Positions 35,354 to 46,171 of a stretch of DNA of 64,000 bases are shown here, piece by piece. The stretch lies in the NCBI GenBank assembly GCA_001643675.2, contig LSRY02000025.1, forward strand, positions 181,001 through 245,000, read 5' to 3'. The notes under the pieces are model-generated. The model saw only the letters and a program-made list of their open reading frames with translations. It did not search any database and had not been told where the DNA came from. Position 1 is the stretch's first letter, and each line of letters begins with the position of its first letter. The DNA is from Monocercomonoides exilis. Lineage: Eukaryota > Preaxostyla > Oxymonadida > Polymastigidae. Made by a program: the position numbers and the translations under genes.

Positions 35354-38300
35354 TTGATGAAAAACGATAAAAAATTTTTTTATCTGTTCTGGAAGGTTCT
35401 ATGGGTTCTGCTTCATTTAGTATGCTGCGGGCTGCTAGAAGTTAATGCAAAGGAGCAGGCTGTGAGTGAAGATGCAATTATAAGAGCAAAAATTGCTGCT
35501 TGCATTTACTTGAAGAATTCGAGCATTTTGCTTTGGGATTTGACCATTCAACACAATGGCATCAAACCCACAATAAATGCACAAGGAAAGGGAAATTTGG
35601 AGCTGCGATGCTGTGAAATATCAGATCAGGAACCTTTTGAAGGAAGTTTTGCAAAAACAGATGGGGATGCTCGATTCCTGAACATTTCCTTGAAACAAAA
35701 ATACATGCCCCTGGGACTACAATTCGTATTGACACAATTTTTTGGAGGAGAGGGAAAGGCGGAAGTCAGTGGGTGTATGTTTGAAGGACTTTCCCAACAA
35801 TTGAATTTGCCGTTTTTGTTTGCTGGCCAGCTTGCATCGGAGCATGTGAGCAGGACCAGATTCAGCAATATCACAACGAAGGGGATGCATAATGGAAGAG
35901 GAGCATGGATCGTGAAAGCAGCAGAACAATGGACGAATGCAGATAAAATTTTATCATTTGAGGTGAGTGACAGTGTATTCGAGAATTTCTATTCAGGTGA
36001 TTGCTGGATTGGCAATTGCGCATGGAAGGTTGAGGACTTTTTAGAATGGAGGAACTGTTCAATTACAGGCGTGACTGTGGAGACGAACAGTAAAACAAGA
36101 GAATATTGCGCGTGCTGCGAAAGGAAGAGATCTTGTTTAAAGGGAAGATTCTGGGCTGTTTCGTTTTCAGATACAAGTGTAGCAAGGATGGGTTCTGGAG
36201 CTTTGATGTGGAGCAGAGTCAGGGGAAGCAACGTGGGGATTTTGGATTGTGAGTTTGCGAGATGCAAGTCGAGGGATTGTGGAGCGTGTATCTACGCGGT
36301 TAATGCCACATTTATGGAGCTGAGCAACACCTCATTTGCGAATGTTACTGTGGAGCGACCGTTTGAAGGGACGGGCGGAGCCGTGTTCGTGGCCGGAGGG
36401 GAATGCAGCGTGAGAGTAAGCAAATGTATGTTTTTCGGGTGTAAAAGTTGGAGGAGCACAAGAGGCGGAGCGGCCGGGTTTATGGTGAGCGCTGGAGAAG
36501 CAAGGCTGGTTGAGTGCCAATTTCTGAGATGCGAAGAAAGAACGACAAGGAGTTGCCGAGAAGGATATGAAGAAGGAAAAGGATTATTAGGAGCGTGTGG
36601 TGGTGGTGGTGGAGGAGGAGTGTTCTTCGGGGGATTTGGGGAAGCATTGGAGATAGGAATCTGGGGCTGCTTCTTTGAAAACTGCACGAGTTCTCTGAGT
36701 GGTGGGGCGCTGTATTTTGGCAAAGAAGACAAGAGAGTTGGTCATGTAACTGTCGGAAGCACGAGATTTGCAGGGTGCAGATCGCTGACGCAACAAGGAG
36801 ACGACATTTTCTGGAGCGGAGGAAGCGAGCGAAACTTAAAAGTGGTGAGTTGTGTGTCTGTGACAATGGAAGGCAGAAGCCGGGGAGTAGATGTTCAGGA
36901 GCAGTTTTTGGAGAGCAGGGCAGGGCTGACGAACAGGACAGCTTTTGTGAGCTCTGAGGGATCTGACAGTGCAGGATGCGGAGGAAGCGAGGAAAGCACC
37001 TGTCAGACGATATCATATGTACTAACAACGCTGATAGCAACAACAAATTTGGACCGAGTTATTCTTGTTGGGGAAATGCAGGAAGTGCAAAGGAGCAAAA
37101 TCAGCGTGAGACAGGAGATGAAGATTGAAGGCAGAGGCGGAATGGAAGACGGAAAGTCGATGCAGCCGATATATTTGGCAAATATTGCTTCGCAAAAAGG
37201 ATATGAGGTGGTGAATTGCAGCTTGAATGTGGAGAATGTTGCATTTAGGATCTACAACTTGGAAGGGGATCTGTTCTGTGTGGAAGGAGCGATGGGAAAG
37301 CTGTTTCTGGGTAACGTGACGATGCCGCATCTGGCCGAACTCAATTTGCAGAGGTATGTGTTTGTGAGGTTTGAGGGGAACGTGCTGGAGATGGACAGGT
37401 GCGTTGTGAATTTGGGCGGTAAGGAAAACGGACCTGTTATAATTGGCACTGCATTGCCGTCGCCGTTGCTGTCTCGAAGTGTGACGATGAGGAACGTGAT
37501 GTTTTCGAATGTGAGTTGCAGCGAGGCACAAAGATCATTGCTGACCACCCCGAAGTGTACGTCTCTGACATTGAACAACTGCTCGTTCAACAACGTGTCG
37601 TCGAAGAACTGCTCAACAGGGGGAGCACTGCGAGTTGAGATTAATGGAAGCGATTCCGTACGAATCGTCAATACAAACTTTTCATCGTGCTCAGCACACC
37701 ACAGCACAGACACAACAAAGGGAGGCGGGATGTACTTGCTTTTGACTGTTTCAGGAGATGTGGAAATCACAAATCCAACGTTCGCGAGCAACAATGCGGC
37801 TGTGGGGAAGGATGTGTTTGTTTCATGTCCAGATCTGGAAGACGTTTTGATCGATAATATTTTTGGGTTTGCTGTGAACATCGCATTAAATGACAGGAAC
37901 AACAGTTTGTTTGGGGTAGATTCGTCCAGCTACACGAGCAATACCGATCTGTATGGTCTTCTTCCTCCGTTTGTAGAGGTGCACGTTGTTGTGGACAATG
38001 GATATGTTCCTCCAGGGGTGAATGAGCTTCTGTGTGGATCTACTGCACGGCCGTGCTTGAGCGTGGAATATGCATTCGATCATGTGGAATGGAGCTTTCC
38101 TGAAGGGAGTGCGGGGGTGGGGAAGATGATATTGGGACAGTGTGGAGGGAATTCAACAGATAAGGTGCTGGAAGTGACGGGAAGGAAGATATCAATTGAA
38201 TCGTTTTCCACAAGTGAATGCATTGCGTTTCAGTCGAGTGTGGTTGAGCCAGGGATTGTGGTGAGCAACAGCAGCCTGGAGGTGAAGAACTGCGGTATTG

Positions 38301-41300
38301 TTATTTATGAGGGAATCTCGAATGTTGTGGAGATAAATACGGAGTCTGAGGTAATGTTCGGAAATGTGCAAGTGATGATGACTTCCTCGGGTTTGACCTG
38401 TAATAGCGTGTTCTTCGTGAAAGGAGGAGAGGTGAATCTGAATGGTGTCAAGCTTATTAGCATTAAAGCGAGAGCTTCGGTGGTTTTTGTGAGCGAGGAC
38501 ATTGATGGAGAAGGATTCAAGGTTAGTACAATGGAAGTGACATTTGGAACGTGCAGCAGCACAACACAAGCAGGGGGAATGTTTGTGTCTGGTGGGTGCG
38601 TTGGCGAGGTGTCTCTGAACAATTCGACGTTTTCGTTGATATCATGCGCAAGCGGAACGAAAGGCGGGGGGATGTTTGCGAATGTTGCTGGGGGAACGGC
38701 TATGAAGATGGAGAACTGCACGTTCCGGAACAACAAGCTGCAGGGCGCAGACACGTTTGGCGGAGGGCTGTACATGGAAATTGAGGACGATTCAGATTGG
38801 GCAGTGGATGGGCCGTCATTTGCAGGAAACCAGGCGATGTTTGGGGCACAGATGTTTTTGGAATGTGAGACGCTGCGTAGGAGCGTGAATGAGTCGTCTA
38901 TTCAGTTTGTGGTTGATAACAACGCCACGCTACAGCCGAGCGATATGATGGGGAGGGACGCGGCAGACTATCCTGAGCCGACTGATCTGCGGGAGCTGCT
39001 GAAGCCGATTGTGGAGCACTGTTGTATGGCATATGTATTATGGAGCTCAGGAAGAGATACAGATTCTTGTGGAGATGTTGCCACGCCGTGCCGCACGCTT
39101 CCATTCTCGACGAAAATGCTGCTGCCTTCATGTGGGACAGCTAATGTGGTGATAGCTGGGCCAAGCGTGCTTGATTCAACAGCAGAGTTAAAAGACTCCA
39201 GCCTAGGGAGTGTATCTGGTGAGCGCTTCGAATTGTCTGTTCGAAAGAGCGATTCACTGTTTGAAGGCGATTCGGCAATTGGCCTGGAGGGAGACTGCGG
39301 AGTGGAGCGGGTATCGTTCAGACTTTCAGTCAGCATCTCTTTGACAACGCAAAATCTGCTTTTTTTGACGAGCGGAGCGCTTACAGTTGAAAACTGCACA
39401 TTTGGGCTTGAAAGTCCGGGAAGTGTTAATTACAATGTTATCAGCGTGGCTATCGGATCTTTCAGGATGGAAAATTGTGAAGTTTCTGGGATGGAGCTGA
39501 TGCTCACGTTTGTTGCATTGTACGCAGGTGCGACCTCGGCAAGTGTGAACAGCTGCAACTTCACTCACATAAGCACAGATAATAATGCGGTTTTACTTTT
39601 TTCGTCGGGTTCAGGAGGAAGTGGCGGAACATTCACATCGGCGAATGAAGGATTTTATTCTGATTATTGTTTGAACTCGGAAGCAACTTTGAAATTAAAT
39701 AGATTTGGCGGAAATGCCGCTGATCGACCTCTACTCATCAACGACAGCACATTTGAAAATATCACACAACAGTCAACATCATCCGCTGCTGTATATGTGG
39801 GTGACAACAAATATAGCTCGATTGGAATTGAGCTGTGCAACTTCACAGATTGCAGTGCGCTTTCATCAACGTGCGGTGGGGCGCTGTATGCGACGGTCAA
39901 CAATGCTGCTCTGGAGACAATGAGGATGACAGAGATACGGATGTGCAATTGCTTTACGTCGGAGTCAGCTGGAAAGGGAGGAGGAATGAACTTTGCATTC
40001 ACCACATATTCTGGGCTGAGTACAACCGGAAATACAGAAATTGAGTTTCCAAGGTTTTATTTTGATGGAAACAAGGCTCTGTACGGGAAGGATATGTTTG
40101 TAACATGCGACCTTGCTGATGAAAACAAAACATATATTTATATAATTCTTTCTGAGCAATATGACTACAACGATACAAATTGGTGTGCTTACGAGACTTC
40201 AGCAGGATTTTATGAAGGAGAATTCAAGCCTCTATTGGTGTTTGGCGTGAGCAAGGCTATGGTAGATGCATCCGGAGCAGACACGAAAGCGTGTGGAAAG
40301 GAAAGCAGCCCATGCAGTTCGTTGAAACAGGCATTGAGCAGATTGAAACCAGCAGAGGATGAACCACCGACAGGCGACGGACAGCTATATAAACCCGAAC
40401 TTACAGTAGACGTGGTATCAGAAGTGAATCTGTCTGAGAGCGTGCGAATGGTATCGACAAAGGCTGATGGGGTGTCGGTTGGACGGGGTGGAATTATGTT
40501 TGCGGAAGGAGTAGGCGTAGGAGCTGAGTGGATACGGTGCTCGGTGGCAGCAGAGTTCTCAAAGCTGCAGCTTTCGTACGAGGCAGGGGCAGATTTGGGG
40601 GATAAGGTGTGCATTGTGTTTGAAGGCAGGACGGCGAAGAGCTGTGTTACGCTGAGGGAGTGCTTGGTGATTGGAGGCGGATTGGAAGGAAGAGGAGGAG
40701 GAGGAGGAGGAATGGGAATGGGAACAGGGCTTGGAGGAGCGCTTGTGCAGGTTTTGAGCGGGGCGCTGGTCGTGGAAAGGTGCACGTTCGAAGGGTTGGA
40801 GGCGAAGGGAACGCTGTTGGAGTGCGATGGAGCAAGCAAGATTAGCATGAAGGGAAGCACGTTCGAGTCACTGAGCGTTGGAGAGCGTATTCTTTGGAGT
40901 AAAGCAGAAGATGCGTGTGTCGAAGTGGAGGAATGCCGAATTTTCAATGTGAGTGCTTTACGGAGCGAGGGAAGTTCAGGAATATATTCAGGAGCAGGTT
41001 TCAGTGCAAATATAAGGGCAAAAACAAGAGCAAGTGCAAGTCTGGTTCCTCTTGTGGCAGAAGTTGATGGCGGAGGAAACGTTAGCTTCAATTCTGTGGT
41101 GTGCTCTGAGTGTGATGTGGAGGAAGGGGAAGGGACTTATGTTGTGTTGGATTCTTCTCATTTCATAATAGAAAACTGCGAATTCTGCGAAAAAGGCTCA
41201 TCTTCATCTACGACTTCTTCCTCTTTTATTTCTTCTTCTTCTTCTTCTTCTTCTTCTTCTTCTTCTTCTTCTTCTTCTTCTTCTTCTTCTTCTTCTTCTT

Positions 41301-42571
41301 CTTCTTCTTCTTCTTCTTCTTCTTCTTCTTCTTCTTCTTCTTCTTCACTTTCTTCTTCTTCCTCAAAGCCAAATAGAGAAGCATGGTTTGTTGAAGAGCA
41401 AGTGTGTTCCTGGAACGGATCGATGGTTTGTGTAGCATCAAGTTACGGGAAAATGCAGAACACGACGTATTCGAACTCAGGTTATGGAGCGCTTTCTGTG
41501 CGGGAGAGTGACATTGAGATTGAAGAGATGACGTTTGCGATGAACAAACCAGCAGAATTTGGAGGAGAAACGACGGCGAGAAGGAATTTGGCGTGCTATT
41601 CATCGAAAATCCGACTGGGAAGCACAGCGGAGTGGGAGGAAGAGGAGGGAGAGGGGGAAGAGGAGTGGGGAGAAGAAGAGAAAGTGATGGGGTCGATGTG
41701 GTTTTGGGAAGAGAACTGCACAACAATGGCGGAGGAGGAGGTTGGGGTGTGCAATCTGTTCCAGCCATTCCTGGAAAAAGTGTTTGCAGAAGAGAAAGAA
41801 GAGGAGATGAAGCTGCGGTTTGAGGGGAAAGATTTCTTCCCGTGTGGACTGGGGTTTGTTGTCGGGGTGAAGAAGGTAGGGAGCGTGCGGAAGGAGAAAG
41901 AATATGAGCTGGATGCGATTGAGAGCGAGAGGAATGCTGCTGGCTCGTTCAGCTTGAGCATTCTGGAGTATTCAGAGCTGCCTGGCAAAGTGGAGGTGCA
42001 GCTGGCGGGTGTGAGGGGAAGCAGCGGAGGAGGAGGGGTAGAAAGAAGCAGTAGGATTGGAAGGACAAAGTGGGTGGAGATAAAGATAAGCAGCAGTAAC
42101 GACTCAACAGGAGAAGGAGGAGAAGGAGAAGGAGGGGGAAAGGAAGGGCAAGATCCAGAGGGAGAAGAGGCAGAAGCGAGGAAAAAAGCAGCAAATACGG
42201 TGATTACAGTTTGCTTTGCGTTTGCTGGCTTGTTTTTGGTTGTTTCTGTGGTGACGATGGTGTGTGTTGGGGTGGCGGTGAAGCAGACGAGGAGGATGGA
42301 AGAAGAGCTGGAGATGCAGAAGAGTGCGAAGAGGCAGAAGAGGCAGAAGCGGAAGAGAGGAAAAGGAGAAGGAAGGAAAGGCAAGGAAAGTGAGCTCCAG
42401 AAGGAAATAGAGGAAGTGCTGAAATTCGAAGAACTGATGAACGAAGAGTCGTTCTATTCCACTTCAATCACCACAACATCAACACTTTCTCTTTCGTCTT
42501 CGACTTCTACCCCTTCTTCTCCTTCTTCCCCTTCTTTTCCTTCTTCGCCTTCATCCCCACATTCTCCTTGA
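35354..42571 (+). CDS. Giant beta-helix surface protein, 2,405 residues
   Basis: A hydrophobic signal peptide (residues about 8-35) precedes a very large ectodomain rich in GG[AGM][ILVMF] motifs (GGAVF, GGALYF, GGGMYL, GGGLYM and others) with Cys-containing turns, as in Pmp-type right-handed parallel beta-helices. Modules restart with a recurring signature of a short strand, Gly, CG and PC-x-T/S, near residues 531, 880, 1229 and 1637. A poly-Ser tract encoded by TTC/TCT repeats lies at about 1960-2000. A single membrane segment spans about 2282-2308. A tail of about 95 residues is basic (RRMEEELEMQKSAKRQKRQK), then Ser/Thr/Pro-rich. It should be a single-pass surface protein; adhesion or recognition is inferred from fold only. 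The frame is intact. Its anchor, tail and 3' flank recur in inverted orientation at 21725-22638. Confidence 0.87.
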   Translation: MMKNDKKFFYLFWKVLWVLLHLVCCGLLEVNAKEQAVSEDAIIRAKIAACIYLKNSSILLWDLTIQHNGIKPTINAQGKGNLELRCCEISDQEPFEGSFAKTDGDARFLNISLKQKYMPLGLQFVLTQFFGGEGKAEVSGCMFEGLSQQLNLPFLFAGQLASEHVSRTRFSNITTKGMHNGRGAWIVKAAEQWTNADKILSFEVSDSVFENFYSGDCWIGNCAWKVEDFLEWRNCSITGVTVETNSKTREYCACCERKRSCLKGRFWAVSFSDTSVARMGSGALMWSRVRGSNVGILDCEFARCKSRDCGACIYAVNATFMELSNTSFANVTVERPFEGTGGAVFVAGGECSVRVSKCMFFGCKSWRSTRGGAAGFMVSAGEARLVECQFLRCEERTTRSCREGYEEGKGLLGACGGGGGGGVFFGGFGEALEIGIWGCFFENCTSSLSGGALYFGKEDKRVGHVTVGSTRFAGCRSLTQQGDDIFWSGGSERNLKVVSCVSVTMEGRSRGVDVQEQFLESRAGLTNRTAFVSSEGSDSAGCGGSEESTCQTISYVLTTLIATTNLDRVILVGEMQEVQRSKISVRQEMKIEGRGGMEDGKSMQPIYLANIASQKGYEVVNCSLNVENVAFRIYNLEGDLFCVEGAMGKLFLGNVTMPHLAELNLQRYVFVRFEGNVLEMDRCVVNLGGKENGPVIIGTALPSPLLSRSVTMRNVMFSNVSCSEAQRSLLTTPKCTSLTLNNCSFNNVSSKNCSTGGALRVEINGSDSVRIVNTNFSSCSAHHSTDTTKGGGMYLLLTVSGDVEITNPTFASNNAAVGKDVFVSCPDLEDVLIDNIFGFAVNIALNDRNNSLFGVDSSSYTSNTDLYGLLPPFVEVHVVVDNGYVPPGVNELLCGSTARPCLSVEYAFDHVEWSFPEGSAGVGKMILGQCGGNSTDKVLEVTGRKISIESFSTSECIAFQSSVVEPGIVVSNSSLEVKNCGIVIYEGISNVVEINTESEVMFGNVQVMMTSSGLTCNSVFFVKGGEVNLNGVKLISIKARASVVFVSEDIDGEGFKVSTMEVTFGTCSSTTQAGGMFVSGGCVGEVSLNNSTFSLISCASGTKGGGMFANVAGGTAMKMENCTFRNNKLQGADTFGGGLYMEIEDDSDWAVDGPSFAGNQAMFGAQMFLECETLRRSVNESSIQFVVDNNATLQPSDMMGRDAADYPEPTDLRELLKPIVEHCCMAYVLWSSGRDTDSCGDVATPCRTLPFSTKMLLPSCGTANVVIAGPSVLDSTAELKDSSLGSVSGERFELSVRKSDSLFEGDSAIGLEGDCGVERVSFRLSVSISLTTQNLLFLTSGALTVENCTFGLESPGSVNYNVISVAIGSFRMENCEVSGMELMLTFVALYAGATSASVNSCNFTHISTDNNAVLLFSSGSGGSGGTFTSANEGFYSDYCLNSEATLKLNRFGGNAADRPLLINDSTFENITQQSTSSAAVYVGDNKYSSIGIELCNFTDCSALSSTCGGALYATVNNAALETMRMTEIRMCNCFTSESAGKGGGMNFAFTTYSGLSTTGNTEIEFPRFYFDGNKALYGKDMFVTCDLADENKTYIYIILSEQYDYNDTNWCAYETSAGFYEGEFKPLLVFGVSKAMVDASGADTKACGKESSPCSSLKQALSRLKPAEDEPPTGDGQLYKPELTVDVVSEVNLSESVRMVSTKADGVSVGRGGIMFAEGVGVGAEWIRCSVAAEFSKLQLSYEAGADLGDKVCIVFEGRTAKSCVTLRECLVIGGGLEGRGGGGGGMGMGTGLGGALVQVLSGALVVERCTFEGLEAKGTLLECDGASKISMKGSTFESLSVGERILWSKAEDACVEVEECRIFNVSALRSEGSSGIYSGAGFSANIRAKTRASASLVPLVAEVDGGGNVSFNSVVCSECDVEEGEGTYVVLDSSHFIIENCEFCEKGSSSSTTSSSFISSSSSSSSSSSSSSSSSSSSSSSSSSSSSSSSSSSSSSSLSSSSSKPNREAWFVEEQVCSWNGSMVCVASSYGKMQNTTYSNSGYGALSVRESDIEIEEMTFAMNKPAEFGGETTARRNLACYSSKIRLGSTAEWEEEEGEGEEEWGEEEKVMGSMWFWEENCTTMAEEEVGVCNLFQPFLEKVFAEEKEEEMKLRFEGKDFFPCGLGFVVGVKKVGSVRKEKEYELDAIESERNAAGSFSLSILEYSELPGKVEVQLAGVRGSSGGGGVERSSRIGRTKWVEIKISSSNDSTGEGGEGEGGGKEGQDPEGEEAEARKKAANTVITVCFAFAGLFLVVSVVTMVCVGVAVKQTRRMEEELEMQKSAKRQKRQKRKRGKGEGRKGKESELQKEIEEVLKFEELMNEESFYSTSITTTSTLSLSSSTSTPSSPSSPSFPSSPSSPHSP
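41230..41346 (+). repeat. (TTC)n microsatellite coding for poly-Ser
   Basis: About 39 TTC/TCT units are read as Ser inside the gene at 35354. In the other frames the tract would give poly-Phe or poly-Leu-like runs, and on the opposite strand poly-Lys. Length probably varies by slippage in multiples of 3 without breaking the frame. Confidence 0.95.
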
Positions 42572-43068
42572 ACTTAATTATTTCAATGGGCTTCATCTTT
42601 TCCATCATCATCAAATTGCTTGATTCATTTGCCATGAAGAGGGACTTCGCTTAAATGCACTGAAAATATGCATTGTTGCAATGCTCAATACAAACCTGCT
42701 CAAGAATTACAATCTTTGCTTATTTATTTATTTATTTTAATTTTCGTTGATTTGGAATTGCTTTAGATGTTCATTTTAAAAACTGAAATGCTGCTGCAGC
42801 AGGTTTGCTTAAGCAATTTGTTTTCTGAGAGAGTGCCAAGGTTGTTGTTCAGTTGGATTGTTCCTTTCTTTGAGAGTTCCGTGGAATTGCCATTGCTTTT
42901 TTTTTTTTAATTGAATGGCAAACAGAAAATTTTGTATTTTAACGTTTTTTTTTTATTTATGCAGTGCATTCAATTGTGTTTTGCTTTTTTCACAATATGT
43001 ATGTTTCCATTTCATGATTATCTTCTATATGTAATGTGATTATCAAATAGATTTTTATATTTATATTA
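42572..43068 (+). other. 3' flank of the beta-helix gene, shared with 21725-22195
   Basis: This is non-coding, but conserved with the flank of the inverted cassette copy, including a TTTA repeat at about 42718-42736 and T-rich runs. Similarity stops near 43050, just before the inverted repeat that starts at 43069. Confidence 0.75.
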
Positions 43069-45985
43069 GATGAATTGTGAAATAAAAAAATATTTCGAAA
43101 TAAAAATTTATTTCAAGTTTTATATGGGTTATTTTGAGATAATTCACTTATTTTAAAATAACCAAGTTATTTTCAGTAAGACTGACTTATTTTGAGTTTT
43201 CAGAACCACAATGATTTTTATTGAAGAAATATTTTTATTGAAAGAAAATTTTCACACATTCAAATTTCAATGTCACATTTATGAATAAGCACCATATTTG
43301 TAAAAGCAATGGGTGAAATTAATTTAATCAATTTGAAAAATCTTAATACAACAAAAATTTGAATCATTTAATTAGTACATCTTCAATATTTGTAATGATG
43401 AATAAATGACTGTTTGTTATGATCCAAAGCAAAAATCGAACAGAAAACTGTGAAATTCCTCGAAAAAAACAGATTTTTTGTTTTGTTTTTTCACCCATTA
43501 AATCTACGAAATGATCCAATGAAATCAACAGTTCAATTTTTCAATTCATAAGGCTCAAAGCGATTCTTTATAGCAATGGCTGTTAATGAAGCAAATAACA
43601 AATATATTTTCTTTGGAGTAAATTACGTTGCAATTCATATTTGAATCATCTCAGAAATGATTTAATGTTGATTTTCGATCGCTGCACAGATTTACATTGC
43701 AACAATTATTCACAGGTAAATGCAAAGTTTATTGTTTGTTAATACATATCTTTTTTTCCTTATGTCTGTTTTCGGAATTTGTTTTTCAAATTAAATAGGA
43801 AATGCTTTTTTTCCGATTTTAACTCAGAGCGTGAGTAAAAACAAAAAATAACAAAGTGGAATATACACGTGTATTTGCATGCTCATTGACTTCAAACTTA
43901 CTTACAAATAATTATTGTGGAGGAATGCATTGTCACACTGTTCCAGCTGCGTTCAAAATGGATAGCATTCAGTTTATTTCTTGCTCTGCAACTGCATTTG
44001 GAGGAGGATTGAGATTGTATCTATACGGACAAGCATCACAAAATGAAATAATTTATTGTTATTTCCTGTTTTTCCATGAATACAAATGTTCGGCCAATCC
44101 TCCATTCGGCCATGATATTGCATATGCAGATTATCACAAAATAATTTGGATTCTGGAAATCCGTTCAGCGAGTGCTATACGACAAACGTTGATGATAGGA
44201 GAGTTTGCTTTTCTTATAATTACTCAGCAGCAAATGTTTGGTCTCGTCAGCACACAGAAAAGAAGGATTGGTTGAAAGATAAAACGTTATATGTTTCGGT
44301 GAATGGAAATGATAATTTTGAGTTGTGTGGGGCAAATGAATCAAATCCGTGCAAAACAGTAAAGAAGGCATTTGAGATGTGTGAGGTGCAGATAAGCTTG
44401 GCAATCACATTAATGAATGGGAATCACACAAGTGAGACAACAACGATTGATATCGGATCAAAGAAGATTTCAGTTATTGGGAAAGACAAAGATAAGAGTT
44501 CGATTGGAACAGGTGCACTTTCATCAACTGGAGCGCTGTTCAGTGTGTCAACAGGAAACCTTGGTTTATTGCACATGAAGATTGATTGTAGCACATTAAC
44601 AAGTCCTTCTCCGAGTGTGGCTGTGGTAACTGATGGAGATGGGTCACTCTCATTGGGAGATGTTGTGATCACCACGAGTGTTTCTTCAGGAAACTATGTG
44701 ATGTCGTCGTCAGTGTTTGTGGTGGTGCTGTCGCAGCTGTCGATGGTTGGTGTGGAGATCAAAGATATGAATGTTGCAAAACAATTGTTTTTTTGACCAG
44801 GATCAATCTCCTTCTTCTTCTTCTTCTTCTTCTTCTTCATTGTCGTCATTGTCGTCATCTGCACTGTATCTGACAGCCACAGCATCAGGAGACAGCGTGC
44901 TGGCGAATGTGAAAGTGATGAATGTGAAGTTTACGAGCGGAGATGGGGTGGTTGCAGCAAAGGCAGTGGAAGCAGGAAAGTCATTTTCCATACGGAGCAC
45001 AAGAGCAAAGGAGGGGCAGAATTTATGTGCATTGGAAAACGGCGATTCTGCTATAAATTTTTGTCTTATTAATTTTTGATGTTATTTGATTTGAATGGAG
45101 AAATAAATAGACAACAAAAAAAACTTTTTTTTCTGTTTTGAAGAAACTCAATTAATCAACTAAAAACTGTAAAAGTCTCAACTGATAAACTCGAAAATTT
45201 TTTGTTTTAGCATGGAGCAGATAAATTTTGTTTAATTTTTTTATAAAATTTAACAGAAAAAAGATATCTGATGGTACAACATCAATAATAAAAAATATGA
45301 CTTCATTGTGAAATTTATTAATGATCTTCAACAATTCTTTTTTATATAGAATAACATATCATAATGAAATCAATTTTACTTTAAATTTTATTAACACGGT
45401 GTATATAAGTAAAATATTTGAAAGAAGAAATGTCAAAAATACTCTCATAAAATAAGCAATCATGAAATGAAAAGTTTATTAATAAAGCACAACGATGTTT
45501 TAATATTAATCGCATATCAAAATTTATGTAGTTATTCAAAGGACTGATGTTGAAATAAAGAATATTAAAAAGAAGGCAAATTCTCTCCAATAAACGAGTT
45601 AACAGTTTTTAATTTCATGGCCTCGAATGAAACTACAAAAAACAAAATTTTTACCTCATGCATGTTTCTTTTGATGAGCTTCAAAACGACAGAAATGACT
45701 AAATAATAAAAAAATAATTTGTTATGGTGATACTGAAGATCGATAATTGTGTTTTTGTGTTAGAATACAGACAACAATGAAATAAAACAAACAAAAAAGA
45801 GAATATCAATTAATTGCAACAAGACAGAAAAAATAATAAAACTTCATTTGTCTATACTCAATAAGACTGACTTTTTTTCAAAAGAATTAGTAAAACTCAA
45901 AAAACCATTGAAAAACTCGAAATAAGTGGGTTATTTCAAAATAACTTGATCATTTCAAAATTTTCCAAATATTTCACATTTCATC
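43069..45985. repeat. Imperfect inverted repeats around a broken gene, flanked by TA
   Basis: The left end GATGAATTGTGAAATA and the complement of the right end GATGAAATGTGAAATA differ at one base. Looser inverted similarity, with GTTATTTTGAAATAACC-like motifs, continues for about 130 bp inward. TA lies on both sides (43067-43068 and 45986-45987). It could be a composite or transduced segment, or two unrelated MITE ends. No transposase is present. Confidence 0.45.
43856..45079 (+). pseudogene. Broken beta-helix surface protein fragment
   Basis: Three frames together read as part of a beta-helix surface protein. The first (43856 to about 44140) has GGGLR and a GHDIAYADY block. The second (44146-44796) has VSVNGND and CGANESNPCKTV, the module-start signature also seen in the intact genes. 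The third (44771-45079) begins after a T7 run at 44788-44794, where one T too many shifts the frame, and includes a Ser run. No signal peptide, membrane segment or full module is left. It is a decayed relative of the flanking giant genes. Confidence 0.8.
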
Positions 45986-46171
45986 TATTATTGAACAATT
46001 CATATTTTTATTTTATTGTTTATCTTATAAATAAAAGGTTTGCAATTTGTAGAATTGAAAATAAATTCAACAGTGTTTTTTTGTATTTTCATTGAGAGGA
46101 TAATTTGTGTTTAATTATTTTTTAAAAATTCATTTATTCATAATGATTTATTTCTTCAAAAGAATTGATTC
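45080..46171. other. AT-rich region upstream of the pseudokinase receptor
   Basis: Non-coding AT-rich sequence containing the right inverted repeat end near 45985. It should include the promoter of the 46172 gene; no specific element is recognised. Confidence 0.5.

Noticed and set aside
41226-41768. Minus-strand ORF ending in poly-Lys
   Set aside because: It is the complement of the TTC tract in the intact 2,405-residue gene.
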